A stretch of DNA of 64,000 nucleotides from Parvibaculum lavamentivorans DS-1. GTDB taxonomy: Bacteria > Pseudomonadota > Alphaproteobacteria > Parvibaculales > Parvibaculaceae. The notes under the pieces were generated by a model. The model did no database searches. It had not been told where the DNA came from and worked only from the letters and a program-made list of their open reading frames with translations. Numbering within the stretch: position 1 is the first letter of the stretch; each line of letters opens with the position of its first letter. The DNA is taken from positions 2,215,001-2,279,000 of the forward strand of contig NC_009719.1 in NCBI RefSeq assembly GCF_000017565.1, read 5' to 3'. Of this stretch, positions 1 through 8,039 are shown piece by piece. The translations under genes were made by a program, and so were the position numbers.

Positions 1-72
1 TCGAGGGCTGCACCCGGCAGGACCTCAACGGCTGATTTGGCGGCGGCGGGCTCTCGCCCTATCATCGGCGGC

Positions 73-654
73 ATGATCAAACGCCTGCTCATCTGCCTCC
101 TGTTGCTGCCGGGCCTTTCTCCGGCGGCGACGGCCATCCATGCAGCGGAGATGGCGGCGGGCGAAGAAACGCGCGAGGCCGTGCTCGACAGTCTCTTCGA
201 GCGGCTCCGCACCGCCAAGGACGAGACGGAAGGCCGTGCGGTCGAAAGTGCCATCCAGTCCTTCTGGCTGCAGTCGGGCAGTCCGAGCATCGACCTGCTC
301 ATGCAGCGCGGGCTCGATGCGCTGCATGAGCAGGACTATGACCGGGCCCATTTTTATTTCGATGAGGTGGTGGTCCTCTCGCCCGGCTTCGCGGAGGGAT
401 GGAACAAGCGCGCAACCATTCATTACATCCGCGAGGATTATTCGTCGGCGCTGCGCGATATTGAGCAGACGCTCCGTCTCGAGCCTCGTCATTTCGAGGC
501 ACTGGCGGGGCTCGGCATCCTCCTGGAGGAACTCGGCGACAAGAAAGGCGCGCTCGATGCCTATCGTCGCGCGCTTGCGCTCAATCCCTGGCTGCGCGAC
601 GGCGATGCACGCATCAAGCCGCTCCAGCTGGATGTCGAGGGCAGGGGCATCTGA
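73..654 (+). CDS. Secreted or periplasmic TPR-repeat protein
   Basis: A 193-residue protein. It starts MIKRLLICLLLLPGLSPA, a typical Sec signal peptide (positive N-terminus, leucine-rich core), with likely cleavage after AIHA-A. The mature part carries tetratricopeptide repeats (about residues 85-175, with motifs such as GWNKRATIHY and ALAGLGILLEELGDKKGALDAYRRALALNP). TPRs bind proteins, so a scaffold role in the periplasm is inferred; no catalytic motif is seen. The ATG at 73 was chosen over an in-frame TTG at 37 because it places the signal peptide at the N-terminus. The hydrolase gene at 702 follows after 47 bp and may be cotranscribed. Confidence 0.85.
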   Translation: MIKRLLICLLLLPGLSPAATAIHAAEMAAGEETREAVLDSLFERLRTAKDETEGRAVESAIQSFWLQSGSPSIDLLMQRGLDALHEQDYDRAHFYFDEVVVLSPGFAEGWNKRATIHYIREDYSSALRDIEQTLRLEPRHFEALAGLGILLEELGDKKGALDAYRRALALNPWLRDGDARIKPLQLDVEGRGI

Positions 655-701
655 ATGCGCGCGAAGGTGAACCGTTTGCCGCCGGCATTCGTACCCGTCG
701 C

Positions 702-1733
702 ATGGCCTTTCTCAAGCGCGTTCCATCCTTGTTTGTCCCGCTTCTCGTTATCGGAGGTCTCGTGAGCTACTCCGCGCCACGGGCGCTTGCCGCAACGATG
801 TGGCCGCCCGATCTATTCGTGGAACTCGGCGGCGAGTTTTCCGGCGCGCGTTTTCATTATACCGAACAGGGCGTCGCGCCGCCGGGTGTCGCATCCGTCG
901 TTCTCATTCATGGCGCGAGCGGCAATCTGCGCGACATGGAACTGAGCCTGATGGAATCCCTTTCGCGCCATACACGCGTGATCGCCATCGACCGGCCGGG
1001 GCATGGCTGGAGCGACCGCACCTCGCATCCGGATATCTCGAATCCCGCCGTTCAGGCGCGTGCGATCCGCGAGGCGCTGGCGCGGCTCGGCGTGGAGCGG
1101 CCGGTGATCCTCGGCCATAGCTGGGGCGGCGCGGTTGCGGCGGCCTATGCACTCGACTTCCCTGAAGACACGGCCGGTATTCTGCCTCTGTCGGGTGCGC
1201 TTTATCCCTGGCCCGGCGGTGTTGCCTGGTATCACTCGGTCGTCCGTACGCCCGCCATCGGCTGGCTGTTCATGCAGGTACTCGTCGAGCCCGCCGGCAA
1301 GCTGCTGGTGGAGGAAGGCGTGAAAAGCAATTTTTATCCCGACACGCCGCCGGAAAACTACACGAGCAAGACGGCGCTGCCGCTGCTTTTTCGGCCGCAT
1401 GAATTCCGCGCCAACAGCGAGGATACGTCGAACCTGAAAGAAAACCTCGCGCGAATGAGCACACGCTATGAGAGCATTTCGGTGCCTGTCATCATCGTCA
1501 CCGGCAATGCGGATCACACAGTCTCCCCGAAGCTCCACTCCTATGCGTTCCACAATGCGGTCGAAGGCTCCGAGCTCATCAAGCTCAAGGGCACCGGCCA
1601 CATGCCGCACTACGTGCGGCGCGACATCGTGGTGGACGCGGTGCTGCGTCTCGCGCGCGGCGAGCGAGTGCGCGCCGGCATGACGACTATCCATGCGGAT
1701 GGATCGGTGGAAGAGGCGCTGGCAGCCGAGTAG
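702..1733 (+). CDS. Alpha/beta hydrolase, membrane-anchored or exported
   Basis: A 343-residue alpha/beta hydrolase. The N-terminus has a hydrophobic segment (about residues 8-30) that should act as a signal or anchor. The oxyanion strand VVLIHGASG, the nucleophile elbow GHSWGG (Ser near residue 140), the acid region VTGNADHTV and the late GTGHMPHY (catalytic His) are all visible, so the enzyme looks intact. The family includes esterases, lipases and epoxide hydrolases, and the substrate cannot be told from sequence. It sits 47 bp after the TPR gene on the same strand and converges on pyruvate kinase. Confidence 0.85.
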   Translation: MAFLKRVPSLFVPLLVIGGLVSYSAPRALAATMWPPDLFVELGGEFSGARFHYTEQGVAPPGVASVVLIHGASGNLRDMELSLMESLSRHTRVIAIDRPGHGWSDRTSHPDISNPAVQARAIREALARLGVERPVILGHSWGGAVAAAYALDFPEDTAGILPLSGALYPWPGGVAWYHSVVRTPAIGWLFMQVLVEPAGKLLVEEGVKSNFYPDTPPENYTSKTALPLLFRPHEFRANSEDTSNLKENLARMSTRYESISVPVIIVTGNADHTVSPKLHSYAFHNAVEGSELIKLKGTGHMPHYVRRDIVVDAVLRLARGERVRAGMTTIHADGSVEEALAAE

Positions 1734-1767
1734 CTGCGAGAAAGGTTTCCCGCGGAAGCGGAGCCTC

Positions 1768-3198
1768 TCAATCGCGGTCGCGCCGTCCCACAAAGGAAAC
1801 ACGCAGCATGTTGGTTGCACCCGGCGTTCCGAGCGGCACGCCCGCCGTCACGACGATGCGCTGCCCCGGTTGCGCGAAACCTTCCGAGAAGGCGATCCGC
1901 CCGGCGCGGTCCGACAGGTCGTCGAGGTCCTTGGCGTCTTCCGTCAATACGCAGTGCAGCCCCCAGACCAGCGCCAGCCGCCGTGCCGTTGCGGGCACGG
2001 GCGTCAGCACGATGATCGGAAAGAGAGGCCGTTCGCGCGCGGCGCGGAGGCCCGTCGAGCCGGAATTCGTCCAGCAGACGATTGCCGCCGCGTTCAGCGT
2101 GTCGGCAACGGAATGCGCGGCGGCGCTGATGGCGTCGGCGCCCGTGGCTTCCGGTTCGGCGCGCTGCGCATAAATGATGCCGGGATAGGTCGGGTCGCCC
2201 TCAACCGATTGCGCCACCTTGTCCATCATCGTGACGGCTTCAACGGGATATTGTCCCGCCGCCGATTCCGCCGACAGCATGATGGCGTCCGCCCCCTCGA
2301 AAACAGCCGTCGCCACGTCGGAGACTTCCGCCCGTGTCGGAGTGGCGGAGGAAATCATCGATTCCAGCATCTGTGTGGCGACCACAACCGGCTTGCCGGA
2401 GCGTCGCGCCGCGCGCGTCAGGCGCTTCTGCCAGCCCGGCACCTGCTCGAGCGGCAGTTCGACGCCGAGGTCGCCGCGCGCCACCATGATGGCATCCGCA
2501 ATGTCGATGATTTCCTCGAGATGGCCGAGCGCCTGCGGCTTCTCGATCTTCGCCATCACGGCCGCGCGGCCGCGTGCGATCTTGCGGGCTTCGGCAACGT
2601 CTTCGGGGCGCTGCACGAAAGAGAGCGCCACCCAGTCGACGCCGAGTTCGAGCGCCATGTCGATGTCGCGCCGGTCCTTCTCGGTCATTGCCGCCATCGG
2701 CAACAGCGTGTCGGGCAAGCTCACGCCCTTCCGGTTCGACAATTTGCCGCCGATGATGACTTCGGTGTCGATGTGATCTTTCGCCTTGGCCTTCACGAGC
2801 ACGCGGATCTTGCCGTCGTCGAGCAGCAGAGTCTGGCCGGCCGACACGGCGTTGAAGATTTCAGGATGCGGCAGCGGCGCGCGCGTCTTGTCGCCGGGCG
2901 CCTTGTTCATGTCGAAGCGGAAGCGCGCGCCCTTTTCCAGCATCGCCGAACCGCCGGTCATTTCGCCGACGCGGAGCTTCGGTCCTTGCAGGTCGGCGAG
3001 AATGCCGATGGGCCGGCCGCAATCTTCCTCCACCTGCCGCACGGCTGCGTGAACCCGTTTCAGGTTCGCATGGTCGAGATGGCTCATGTTGAGGCGGAAG
3101 ACATCGGCACCGGCATCGAACAGCTTCCGGATCATCTCCGGCGTGTCGGAAGCGGGGCCAAGTGTCGCGATGATCTTGACGTTACGGCGGCGAATCAA
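1768..3198 (-). CDS. pyk: Pyruvate kinase
   Basis: A 476-residue pyruvate kinase, which converts phosphoenolpyruvate and ADP to pyruvate and ATP in the cytoplasm as the last step of glycolysis. Visible motifs are the N-terminal RRNVKIIATLGPAS, the metal/substrate region MVARGDLGVELP and the VVVATQMLESM segment followed by TRAEVSDVA. Length is normal for the family. Its start overlaps the end of the glycerate kinase gene by 17 bp, so the two form a minus-strand operon in which glycerate becomes 2-phosphoglycerate and, after enolase, feeds pyruvate kinase. Confidence 0.97.
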   Translation of the reverse strand: MIRRRNVKIIATLGPASDTPEMIRKLFDAGADVFRLNMSHLDHANLKRVHAAVRQVEEDCGRPIGILADLQGPKLRVGEMTGGSAMLEKGARFRFDMNKAPGDKTRAPLPHPEIFNAVSAGQTLLLDDGKIRVLVKAKAKDHIDTEVIIGGKLSNRKGVSLPDTLLPMAAMTEKDRRDIDMALELGVDWVALSFVQRPEDVAEARKIARGRAAVMAKIEKPQALGHLEEIIDIADAIMVARGDLGVELPLEQVPGWQKRLTRAARRSGKPVVVATQMLESMISSATPTRAEVSDVATAVFEGADAIMLSAESAAGQYPVEAVTMMDKVAQSVEGDPTYPGIIYAQRAEPEATGADAISAAAHSVADTLNAAAIVCWTNSGSTGLRAARERPLFPIIVLTPVPATARRLALVWGLHCVLTEDAKDLDDLSDRAGRIAFSEGFAQPGQRIVVTAGVPLGTPGATNMLRVSFVGRRDRD

Positions 3199-4525
3199 CC
3201 TGGTCGCTCCTGTCTGTCTCAGTGTTCTCGACCAGTATGACCCGAAAATCGTTCACATTCGTGTAACTCGGCCCGGTCTTAACGAGATCGCCAAGCTGCG
3301 CGAAAAACGTGCCGGAATCGTGACGTTCCAGCATTTCCGCCGCATCGAGCCCTGCCGCGCGGGCGCGGTCAAGCGTGTCTGGCGTTATGATGGCCCCCGC
3401 AGGGTCATCCGCCTCGCCCGAACCGCCGTCGATCCCGTCCGTATCGCCCGCAAGCGCCGTGACGCCCGCCATGCCATCGAGTGCTATGGCGAGCGCCAGC
3501 GCGTATTCCTGGTTGGGGCCGCCACGGCCGCCTTTCTCACCATCGCCGAATGTCACGCCGGCTTCGCCGCCCGAAATGATGGCGACCCGGCGTCCTTCGG
3601 CCCGCGCCTGAAACACGCGCTTGGCGTGCTCGGCCGCCAGCTCCCGCGCTTCGCCCTCTATGGCGTCGCCCAGCGCCACGGGGTCGTAGCCCTCGGCGCG
3701 AGCAATGGCCGCTGCCGCGCCGAGCGAGCCGGTGCCGCTTGCGATCAGCTTGTAGCTGGCATGAGCGAATATCTCCGCACCCGGCTTCGGCGTCTCGGGC
3801 GCGGCGTCGATTGCGGCCCGAAGCGTCTCCGAGACCGGCGGCCGCAACGCGTCGATGATCGCCATGACGCGCGCCTTGCTCGTCGTGTCGGGCACGGTCG
3901 GTCCCGAGGCGATGGTGCTCGGGTCGTCGCCCGCCACATCCGAGATCGCCAGTGTAAGCGAACGGGCAGGGTGGATCGTCTCGACGAGCCTGCCGCCCTT
4001 GATCCGCGAGATGTGTTTTCTCACGCAATTGATGTCGCCGATGGGACGGCCCGAGGCGAGCAGCGCCCGCGTCAGCCATATCTCGTCATCAAGCGTGATG
4101 CCCTGTATCGGCTGTGCCGTCAGCGACGAGGCGCCGCCGGAGAGCAGCACAAGTGCGAAATCCTCAGGCCCCATCCACTCGGCCATTCGCAGAAGCCGCT
4201 TGGCCGCCGCTTCGCCTGCCGCGTCAGGTACGGGGTGGCCGCCTTCCAGCACTTCCACATGGCGCGTCGGCTGCGCGTGGCCGTAGCGCGTCAGCGCCAG
4301 TCCCTCGATATGGGTGCCCGGAAATTCCCTGTCGTAATAATCTTCAGCCACCGCCGCCATGGAGGCCGCCGCCTTGCCGATCGCGAAGATGACGAGGCGG
4401 CCTTCGCCCGGCGCCGGCGGTTTGGGCAGATGGGGCGGCAGGCAGGATGCGGGCAATGCATCCTTTACCGCCGCATCGTAGAGGCGCCTCAGCAGCGCCC
4501 GTGTTTCCTCGTCCCGCGCTTCCAT
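3182..4525 (-). CDS. Glycerate 2-kinase (MOFRL/TtuD family)
   Basis: A 447-residue member of the MOFRL glycerate kinase / TtuD family (older name: hydroxypyruvate reductase TtuD). It shows the nucleotide-binding N-terminal LVIFAIGKAAASMA, the glycine-rich VLLSGGASSL loop, the SDVAGDDPSTIASGPTVPD segment and the C-terminal MOFRL signature region GGRGGPNQEYALALA with GDTDGIDG. It phosphorylates D-glycerate to 2-phosphoglycerate, joining glyoxylate or tartrate metabolism to lower glycolysis. It is cotranscribed with pyk (17-bp overlap). Its ATG is only 20 bp from the divergent ATG of the N-formylglutamate amidohydrolase gene. Confidence 0.93.
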   Translation of the reverse strand: MEARDEETRALLRRLYDAAVKDALPASCLPPHLPKPPAPGEGRLVIFAIGKAAASMAAVAEDYYDREFPGTHIEGLALTRYGHAQPTRHVEVLEGGHPVPDAAGEAAAKRLLRMAEWMGPEDFALVLLSGGASSLTAQPIQGITLDDEIWLTRALLASGRPIGDINCVRKHISRIKGGRLVETIHPARSLTLAISDVAGDDPSTIASGPTVPDTTSKARVMAIIDALRPPVSETLRAAIDAAPETPKPGAEIFAHASYKLIASGTGSLGAAAAIARAEGYDPVALGDAIEGEARELAAEHAKRVFQARAEGRRVAIISGGEAGVTFGDGEKGGRGGPNQEYALALAIALDGMAGVTALAGDTDGIDGGSGEADDPAGAIITPDTLDRARAAGLDAAEMLERHDSGTFFAQLGDLVKTGPSYTNVNDFRVILVENTETDRSDQVDSPP

Positions 4526-4533
4526 CCTTCAGA

Positions 4534-4548
4534 TATAATGCGCGAATG
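4534..4548 (+). promoter_or_regulatory. Perfect -10 box abutting a start codon (possible leaderless start)
   Basis: TATAAT lies at 4534-4539, 6 nt before the ATG at 4546. A polymerase using this -10 would start at or next to the ATG, which implies a leaderless mRNA. No good -35 is seen at the usual distance, so this is a candidate only. Confidence 0.4.
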
Positions 4549-5385
4549 CGCGATCTGTCACTTCAGCCGGAAAATTCTCGGTCACAGCCTTTCGAATTGG
4601 TGAACCCCGGCGGTTCTCCGGGCTTTCTCGTCCTTTGCGACCATGCCTCCAATGCCTTGCCGGAGGGCTATGGCAGCCTTGGCCTCGCGGCGGCGGAGTT
4701 CGAGCGCCATATCGCCTTCGATATCGGTGCCGCCGGTGTCGCCCGGCACCTCTCGGCGCTACTCGATTGCCCGGCCGTGCTCGGGCGCTATTCGCGCCTC
4801 CTCGTCGATCTGAACCGGGGCGAGGACGATCCGACCATCGTCATGAAATTGTCCGACGGTGCGGTCATTCCCGGCAACCGGGATGTCGATGCGCATCGAG
4901 GCGCCGTGGAATTCGCGCATCGCATCGCCGCCTTCCACGCGCCTTATCACGATGCCGTGGAGCGCATGATCGCGCGGGCGCGGGCGGCGGATACCGTTCC
5001 CGTCCTCATCTCCGTCCACAGCTTCACGCCGCGCTGGCGCGCCCATATCCGCCCCTGGCATACCGGCATTCTCTGGGACAAGGACGGCCGCCTGCCCGTG
5101 CCGCTCATGGCCGCGCTGCGCGAGGATGGCGACATCGTCGTCGGCGACAACGAGCCCTATACGGGCCGTCTCAAGAATGATTGCCTCTATCGTCACGCGA
5201 CGATGCACGGGCTGCCCCACGCGCTTATCGAAATCCGGCAGGACCTGATAGAGACGGAAGAAGGGCAGGCGGCATGGGCGGCGCGTTACGCGCGCCATCT
5301 TGGTCCCATCTGCGCCATGCCCGGCCTTCGCGCTATCCGGCATTTCGGCTCGCATGCCGATCCCGCCCTCCCCATATCGCAATGA
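4546..5385 (+). CDS. N-formylglutamate amidohydrolase
   Basis: A 279-residue protein of the N-formylglutamate amidohydrolase family, which hydrolyses N-formyl-L-glutamate to formate and glutamate, the last step of one histidine-degradation route. Family features are the early VLCDHASNALPEGYGSLGL, the ISVHSFTPRW segment and the conserved GDNEPY and IEIRQDL motifs. No hut genes are nearby, so a more general amidohydrolase role is possible. The ATG at 4546 was chosen because homologues start near here and the longer frame from 4447 would run far into the divergent kinase gene. The gene heads a plus-strand run with the DUF1244 gene. Confidence 0.88.
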   Translation: MRDLSLQPENSRSQPFELVNPGGSPGFLVLCDHASNALPEGYGSLGLAAAEFERHIAFDIGAAGVARHLSALLDCPAVLGRYSRLLVDLNRGEDDPTIVMKLSDGAVIPGNRDVDAHRGAVEFAHRIAAFHAPYHDAVERMIARARAADTVPVLISVHSFTPRWRAHIRPWHTGILWDKDGRLPVPLMAALREDGDIVVGDNEPYTGRLKNDCLYRHATMHGLPHALIEIRQDLIETEEGQAAWAARYARHLGPICAMPGLRAIRHFGSHADPALPISQ

Positions 5386-5405
5386 GACACGAGAGAGGAC
5401 GCCTC

Positions 5406-5708
5406 ATGGACAAAGCCACGCAGACAGAGCTCGAAGCCGCCGCTTTCCGCCGCCTCGTCGCGCATCTTGGCGCGCGGACGGATGTGCAGAATATCGACCT
5501 GATGGTCCTTGCCGGCTTCTGCCGCAATTGCCTGGCGGACTGGTACCGGGAGGCGGCGGCTGAAAAAGGCATCGAGATATCGAAGGATGAGGCGCGCGAG
5601 ACGATTTATGGCGAGCCTTTCGCCGAGTGGAAGGCGAAGCACCAGCCCGAAGCGACGCCCGAACAACTTGCCGCCTTCGCCGAAGCGCAGAAAAAATCCC
5701 ACGGGTAA
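5406..5708 (+). CDS. DUF1244 family protein
   Basis: A 100-residue DUF1244 protein, recognised by the conserved block around TDVQNIDLMVLAGFCRNCL, DWYREAA and the later SKDEAR, YGEPFAEWK. It is mostly helical and cytoplasmic with two invariant cysteines (CRNC); the molecular function is unknown. The start at 5406 is preceded by the purine-rich GAGAGGACG. It lies 20 bp after the N-formylglutamate amidohydrolase gene and just before gapR. This clustering recurs in alphaproteobacteria (family knowledge), which hints at a housekeeping role. Confidence 0.85.
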   Translation: MDKATQTELEAAAFRRLVAHLGARTDVQNIDLMVLAGFCRNCLADWYREAAAEKGIEISKDEARETIYGEPFAEWKAKHQPEATPEQLAAFAEAQKKSHG

Positions 5709-5752
5709 GCGCCGCTCTTCCCGACTATCCACAGCTTTCTCGCCGGCGCATA

Positions 5753-5781
5753 TTGCCGCCGCCTGCCCGCGGCACTATCGT
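5753..5781 (+). promoter_or_regulatory. Predicted gapR promoter
   Basis: TTGCCG (5753-5758), a 17-bp spacer and TATCGT (5776-5781) give a fair sigma-70-type promoter about 44 bp before the gapR start. It was found by eye. Confidence 0.4.
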
Positions 5782-5824
5782 CGCGACCCTCACTCATGTA
5801 CCTGCATAATTGGAGCGACGCATC

Positions 5825-6082
5825 ATGGCGGACGGCAATACCCCCAATACAGGCGTCGCGCATGACCAGCTTCGTTCCATCGTCGAGCGCATCGAGCGCC
5901 TCGAAGAGGAAAAAGCGGCGCTCGCGAACGACATCAAGGAAGTCTATGCCGAAGCGAAGGGCAATGGCTTCGACACGAAGACGCTGCGTCAGGTCGTGCG
6001 TATCCGCAAGCAGGACAAGGCCGAGCGCCAGGAACAGGAAGCGATCCTGGAACTTTACCTCAGCGCGCTGGGCATGGCCTGA
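5825..6082 (+). CDS. gapR: GapR nucleoid-associated DNA-binding protein (DUF2312)
   Basis: An 85-residue DUF2312 protein. The core ([57 protein letters not shown]) matches Caulobacter GapR closely. GapR is a tetrameric clamp on overtwisted, AT-rich DNA that aids topoisomerases ahead of replication and transcription. The N-terminal coiled-coil helix and basic DNA-contacting helices are visible. The ATG at 5825 was chosen over an in-frame upstream start because homologues begin MAD. Confidence 0.93.
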   Translation: MADGNTPNTGVAHDQLRSIVERIERLEEEKAALANDIKEVYAEAKGNGFDTKTLRQVVRIRKQDKAERQEQEAILELYLSALGMA

Positions 6083-6153
6083 GACTTCTTCCGCACAGGC
6101 CCCCGTATCGTCCATACTGTCCCCGTTGATGCCGTGCTAACGGGGGGTCAGGG

Positions 6154-7914
6154 GTGAACGACGACGCGCGTCAGGGTCCGGGTACGGTGCCGGAAGAGGC
6201 CGCGCCCTCGCGTCTCGGCGACGCGGTGGATGCCGTCTACAGCTATGCCGCCTCGCGCTACAACTGGGAAGACCTGATCGGCTTTCTCGCTCATCTCGAC
6301 CATGACAGTTTTCGGTCCGATGCGCCGCGCGACAGCCGTGAGATCGCGTCCTCGCTGATATCGCATCTGAGCCGCGCCGACGCGCTGGCGACGCGGCTTC
6401 ACGGCGCGGCGGAGCATGAAGCCGACATCGCCTATGCGCTGCTCCTCCTCGATGCGGACCGGCGCGTCATGGCATCGAATGCCGGTGGCCGCGCCGTCTT
6501 CGATGCAATCTCGCCCGCCGTCGAAACCGGCAAGCGTCTCTCTTTCCGCGAAGACGAGCATGCGGCGATATTCCGCCGCGCGCTGGACGATCTGAAAAAG
6601 GACGCGGACATGGCTCCCGTCCTTCTGCGTTTCGCGGGAGAGGATGGCGAGACGCGCCTTGCCTGTTACCTCGTTCCCGGCGCGCGGCTCACCTCGCCGG
6701 TGCTGCGCGCGGCGGATGCGGATGAGGAGGGGCCCCGTCCGCTCTGCGCGCTCATCGTCGCCAACAAGGACGATATGGAGGAAGCGCCGGAGATTTTCCG
6801 CAAGGCGCTCGGTCTCACACCGGCTGAAGCGCGGCTCGCGGCGCGGCTTCGTTTCGGGCTGACGCTGAAGGAAGCGGCGGGCGAGCTCGGCATCGCGGTC
6901 AATACCGCGCGCAATCAGCTCCGCAGCATTTTCGACAAGCTCGGCGTCAACCGCCAGAGCGATCTCGTGCGCCATTTGACCGAGCTCGCCGCGCTCGCCG
7001 CCAGCATGCAGGGCGCGCCGTCCGCTCGCGGCAAGGCAATAGTCACCAGCGCCGAACGGCGCATGGTTACGCTGCCGGACGGGCGCATCATCGCGCTGCG
7101 CGATCTCGGCAGGCCGGACGGCATGCCGGTCGTCATTCTCCATCCGCTCGTGCAGTCGAGCCTGATGCGTCCGCGGGAAGCGGTCATCGCGGGCGATTGC
7201 GGCGTGCGCCTCATCTCCGTCGAGCGTCCCGGCATCGGCCTGTCGACGCCCGACCCCGACTGTTCCTATGTTTCCTTCGCGCATGATCTCGGCCATGTCG
7301 CCGACGCGCTGGGCCTTGCGCGCTTCGCGGTGCTTGGCTGGGCGTCGGGTGCGCCTTTTGCGCTCGCCGCCGGGTCCGTTCTCGGCGAGCGCGTCACGCG
7401 CGTCGCGCTGGCAACGCCGCGCCTCACTTTCCGCGCGGACCTTGCTCCCGTCAGCAGCATGCATCAGTTCTTCGGCGGGCTGCGCCGCCACACCTGGCTC
7501 TTCGAGGCCGTCTTTTCCATCATGCGCGCCAAGCGGTCGCGCCGTCTCTTCCGGCCCATGATCCGCAACTTCCTCGAAAACTCGGAACCGGACCGTCTGG
7601 TCTTCGAGGCGGATACGAGTCTTCTCGATTGCTTCACCGACAGTTTCGTCGAGGCGCTCGACAAGACGCATAAGGGCCTTGTCGGCGAGTTGAACTTCTA
7701 TGCGAAGGAAACCCCGGTCGATGTTTCCGGCCTCGCGCGTCCGGTTCTCGTCTGGCACGGGCTTCGCGATGAAATGAACAAGGCCGAGGATGTGCAGCGT
7801 ATGCTGCGGAACATGCCGGTGGAGGCATTCCATCCGATGCCGGATGATGGCCATATGGTTCTGTTCACACATTTCCGTGACGTGCTGACCAGCCTCCTCA
7901 ATGATAAGCATTAA
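6154..7914 (+). CDS. LuxR-type HTH / alpha-beta-hydrolase fusion regulator (copy 1)
   Basis: A 586-residue fusion starting with GTG. Residues 1-210 form an undefined, possibly PAS-like N-terminus. About residues 215-282 carry a LuxR/GerE helix-turn-helix (LTPAEARLAARL, LKEAAGELGIAVNTARNQ, IFDKLGVNRQSDL). Residues 300-586 are an alpha/beta-hydrolase fold with the late Asp (WHGLRDEMN) and His (DDGHMVLF). The nucleophile elbow is odd: G395-W-A-S-G puts Ala397 where the catalytic Ser normally sits, so ligand sensing rather than hydrolysis is inferred. It is followed 126 bp later by a paralogue of the same layout. Confidence 0.88.
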   Translation: MNDDARQGPGTVPEEAAPSRLGDAVDAVYSYAASRYNWEDLIGFLAHLDHDSFRSDAPRDSREIASSLISHLSRADALATRLHGAAEHEADIAYALLLLDADRRVMASNAGGRAVFDAISPAVETGKRLSFREDEHAAIFRRALDDLKKDADMAPVLLRFAGEDGETRLACYLVPGARLTSPVLRAADADEEGPRPLCALIVANKDDMEEAPEIFRKALGLTPAEARLAARLRFGLTLKEAAGELGIAVNTARNQLRSIFDKLGVNRQSDLVRHLTELAALAASMQGAPSARGKAIVTSAERRMVTLPDGRIIALRDLGRPDGMPVVILHPLVQSSLMRPREAVIAGDCGVRLISVERPGIGLSTPDPDCSYVSFAHDLGHVADALGLARFAVLGWASGAPFALAAGSVLGERVTRVALATPRLTFRADLAPVSSMHQFFGGLRRHTWLFEAVFSIMRAKRSRRLFRPMIRNFLENSEPDRLVFEADTSLLDCFTDSFVEALDKTHKGLVGELNFYAKETPVDVSGLARPVLVWHGLRDEMNKAEDVQRMLRNMPVEAFHPMPDDGHMVLFTHFRDVLTSLLNDKH

Positions 7915-8039
7915 CTGCAATCTTTTTGCGGTGCGTGACATTCATTGCCCTCATTTGAGGTTTCCGGCTCTCTCACTTCCGGCCTAAAGTGCCACGGGCG
8001 GGACGGGGTGTTCCGGCAAGTCTCTGTCAGGGGCGTGGC

